A stretch of DNA of 64,000 bases, taken from contig CANKYZ010000008.1 of assembly GCA_947488325.1 (NCBI GenBank), positions 107,390 through 171,389 on the forward strand. Reading direction: 5' to 3'. Shown one piece after another: positions 62,994 to 64,000 of this stretch. How positions within the stretch are numbered: position 1 is the stretch's first letter; each line of letters opens with the position of its first letter. The translations under genes and the position numbers were made by a program. This DNA is from an uncultured Erythrobacter sp. GTDB lineage: Bacteria; Pseudomonadota; Alphaproteobacteria; Sphingomonadales; Sphingomonadaceae. The notes below the pieces were generated by a model. It ran no database searches. It had not been told where the DNA came from and saw only the letters and a list, made by a program, of their open reading frames with translations.

Positions 62994-64000
62994 ATGAATG
63001 ATCAGACCTATAACGCCTCGGCGGATTTCGCCGATACCGGGCTTGCGAGCTTTGTGCTGCTTGCGCAGTTCTTGGGCGTGCCTGCCGAGCCTGCGCAAAT
63101 CCATCATGACCGCGGACAAGGGGATCGTCCTTACACGTTTGATGATCTCATCCGCATTGCCAAGAAACTAGACCTGATTGCCAAGCGCAAAAGCTCGGCT
63201 CTGGCGGACCTTTCCAAGCAACCTCTTCCCGGACTTGTCCGCTTGGCTGATGGTGGCACAGCGGTGCTTCTGAAGGTGGACGAAAGCGCGGATACGGGCA
63301 ATCGACACATGGTGCTTAAGTCTGGCGATCAGCGGCCTGAGATTTGGTCTGAAGAGGACGTCGAGGCCCGCGTTGCCTTCGAAAACGGCAAAGCCGATCT
63401 GCTTTTGATGACAAGCCGCGAGCGGATCGCTGGTGAGAAGCGTGCGTTTGATATCAGCTGGTTTATTCCAGCCCTGGTCAAATATCGCAAGGCGCTGCGC
63501 GATGTGTTGATTGGCAGCTTCTTTTTGCAACTGGTTGGGCTCGCATCGCCGATCTTCTTCCAGCTGGTGATCGACAAAGTGCTGGTCAACCAGGCGATGA
63601 CGACGCTGGAAGTGCTGGCCATTGGCCTTGCGACCGTGCTGGTGTTCGAGACGATGCTGTCGGCGCTCAGGAACTGGCTGTTCGCGCACACGTCTAACCG
63701 GGTCGACGCAGAGCTTTCAGCTTCACTGTTCAGACATCTGGTCGCGCTGCCGCTGAGCTATTTTGAAGCCCGCCGCGTCGGCGACAGCGTGGCGCGCGTT
63801 CGCGAGCTGGAGAACATTCGCAACTTCTTGACTTCCAATGCAGTGACGGTGGTGATCGATCTGTTCTTCACGCTAGTCTTCTTTGCGGTGATGTATTTCT
63901 ATTCGCCAATGCTGACGCTGATCGTCGCGCTGACCATTCCGCTCTATATCTTGATCTCGGTCTTTATCACGCCGCCATTGCGCGCGCGTCTTGATGAGAA
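62994..64000 (+). CDS. Type I secretion ABC transporter (HlyB-like), 5' part
   Basis: A gene that runs off the right edge, with 335 residues visible. Start ATG at 62994 with AGGGA about 12 bases upstream. Residues 1-130 are a C39-peptidase-like domain (DTGLASFVLLAQFLGVPAEPAQI) in which the catalytic Cys position is occupied by a small non-Cys residue, as in the CLD domain of HlyB that binds unfolded substrate. From about 145 comes the transmembrane domain (KALRDVLIGSFFLQLVGLASPIFFQLVIDKVLVN, read in parts; DAELSASLFRHLVALPLSYFE). The ATPase lies outside. Probably exports an RTX-type protein. Confidence 0.92.
   Translation, partial: MNDQTYNASADFADTGLASFVLLAQFLGVPAEPAQIHHDRGQGDRPYTFDDLIRIAKKLDLIAKRKSSALADLSKQPLPGLVRLADGGTAVLLKVDESADTGNRHMVLKSGDQRPEIWSEEDVEARVAFENGKADLLLMTSRERIAGEKRAFDISWFIPALVKYRKALRDVLIGSFFLQLVGLASPIFFQLVIDKVLVNQAMTTLEVLAIGLATVLVFETMLSALRNWLFAHTSNRVDAELSASLFRHLVALPLSYFEARRVGDSVARVRELENIRNFLTSNAVTVVIDLFFTLVFFAVMYFYSPMLTLIVALTIPLYILISVFITPPLRARLDE

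Noticed and set aside
62715..63119. 134-residue minus-strand frame
   Set aside because: Its first part is antisense to the well-supported type I secretion gene; only the part before 62870 could be a remnant.

Overview
The window reads as chromosomal DNA of an alphaproteobacterium, most likely a member of the Sphingomonadales close to Erythrobacter/Altererythrobacter. Reasons: a 41-residue single-cysteine ribosomal protein L36, a UPF0262 protein, a DUF3667 protein, a type IV pilin/TraL/TraE set of the kind seen in sphingomonad conjugative elements, and the general style of the housekeeping proteins. This placement rests on recognising protein families, not on a search.

Layout. 0-13.4 kb is mainly core genome: HAD hydrolase, L36, galE, lipoprotein, M14 carboxypeptidase, DUF4197 protein, outer-membrane barrel, cytidine deaminase, degenerate GH25 protein, UPF0262, dnaB, rpoZ, a ParA ATPase, DUF3667 protein and ftsH. 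13.5-18.6 kb is a TetR regulator divergent from a complete four-gene exporter (FtsX-type permease, ATPase, HlyD-type adaptor, TolC-type outer-membrane factor). 18.6-23.9 kb, on the minus strand, holds a tightly overlapping DUF3604 / parvulin / HupE-UreJ operon and a CaiB-type CoA-transferase with a MaoC hydratase.

24.1-46.3 kb is a Wzx/Wzy-type exopolysaccharide locus. It contains a GDP-mannose-6-dehydrogenase-like enzyme, wecB/wecC for UDP-ManNAcA, a complete dTDP-rhamnose set in the order rfbA-rfbC-rfbD-rfbB, outer-membrane export protein (Wza type), co-polymerase with tyrosine kinase (Wzc type), three recognisable glycosyltransferases plus one probable, three methyltransferase-like proteins, a flippase and a polymerase. 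Together they would build, flip, polymerise and export a polymer containing uronic acids and rhamnose. The enzyme that loads the first sugar on the lipid carrier is not in the window.

46.3-57.1 kb is mixed accessory DNA: a frameshifted integrase remnant, a LuxR-type regulator without a LuxI partner, two small secreted proteins, a small membrane protein resembling the Pycsar effector PycTM, and a five-gene minus-strand operon that combines an RND efflux pump with a glutamate symporter and a DUF4136 lipoprotein. A small K+ channel gene follows.

57.1-62.3 kb is a wreck of integrative elements: AlpA and XRE-like regulators diverge from traA-traL-traE and a truncated traK; a second module (HTH excisionase, unknown 190-residue protein, P4-type integrase whose N-terminus is lost) lies against it. 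The divergent control region carries a perfect 12-base element placed in the same orientation upstream of both the regulator gene and traA. The window ends inside a type I secretion ABC transporter gene that runs off the right edge.
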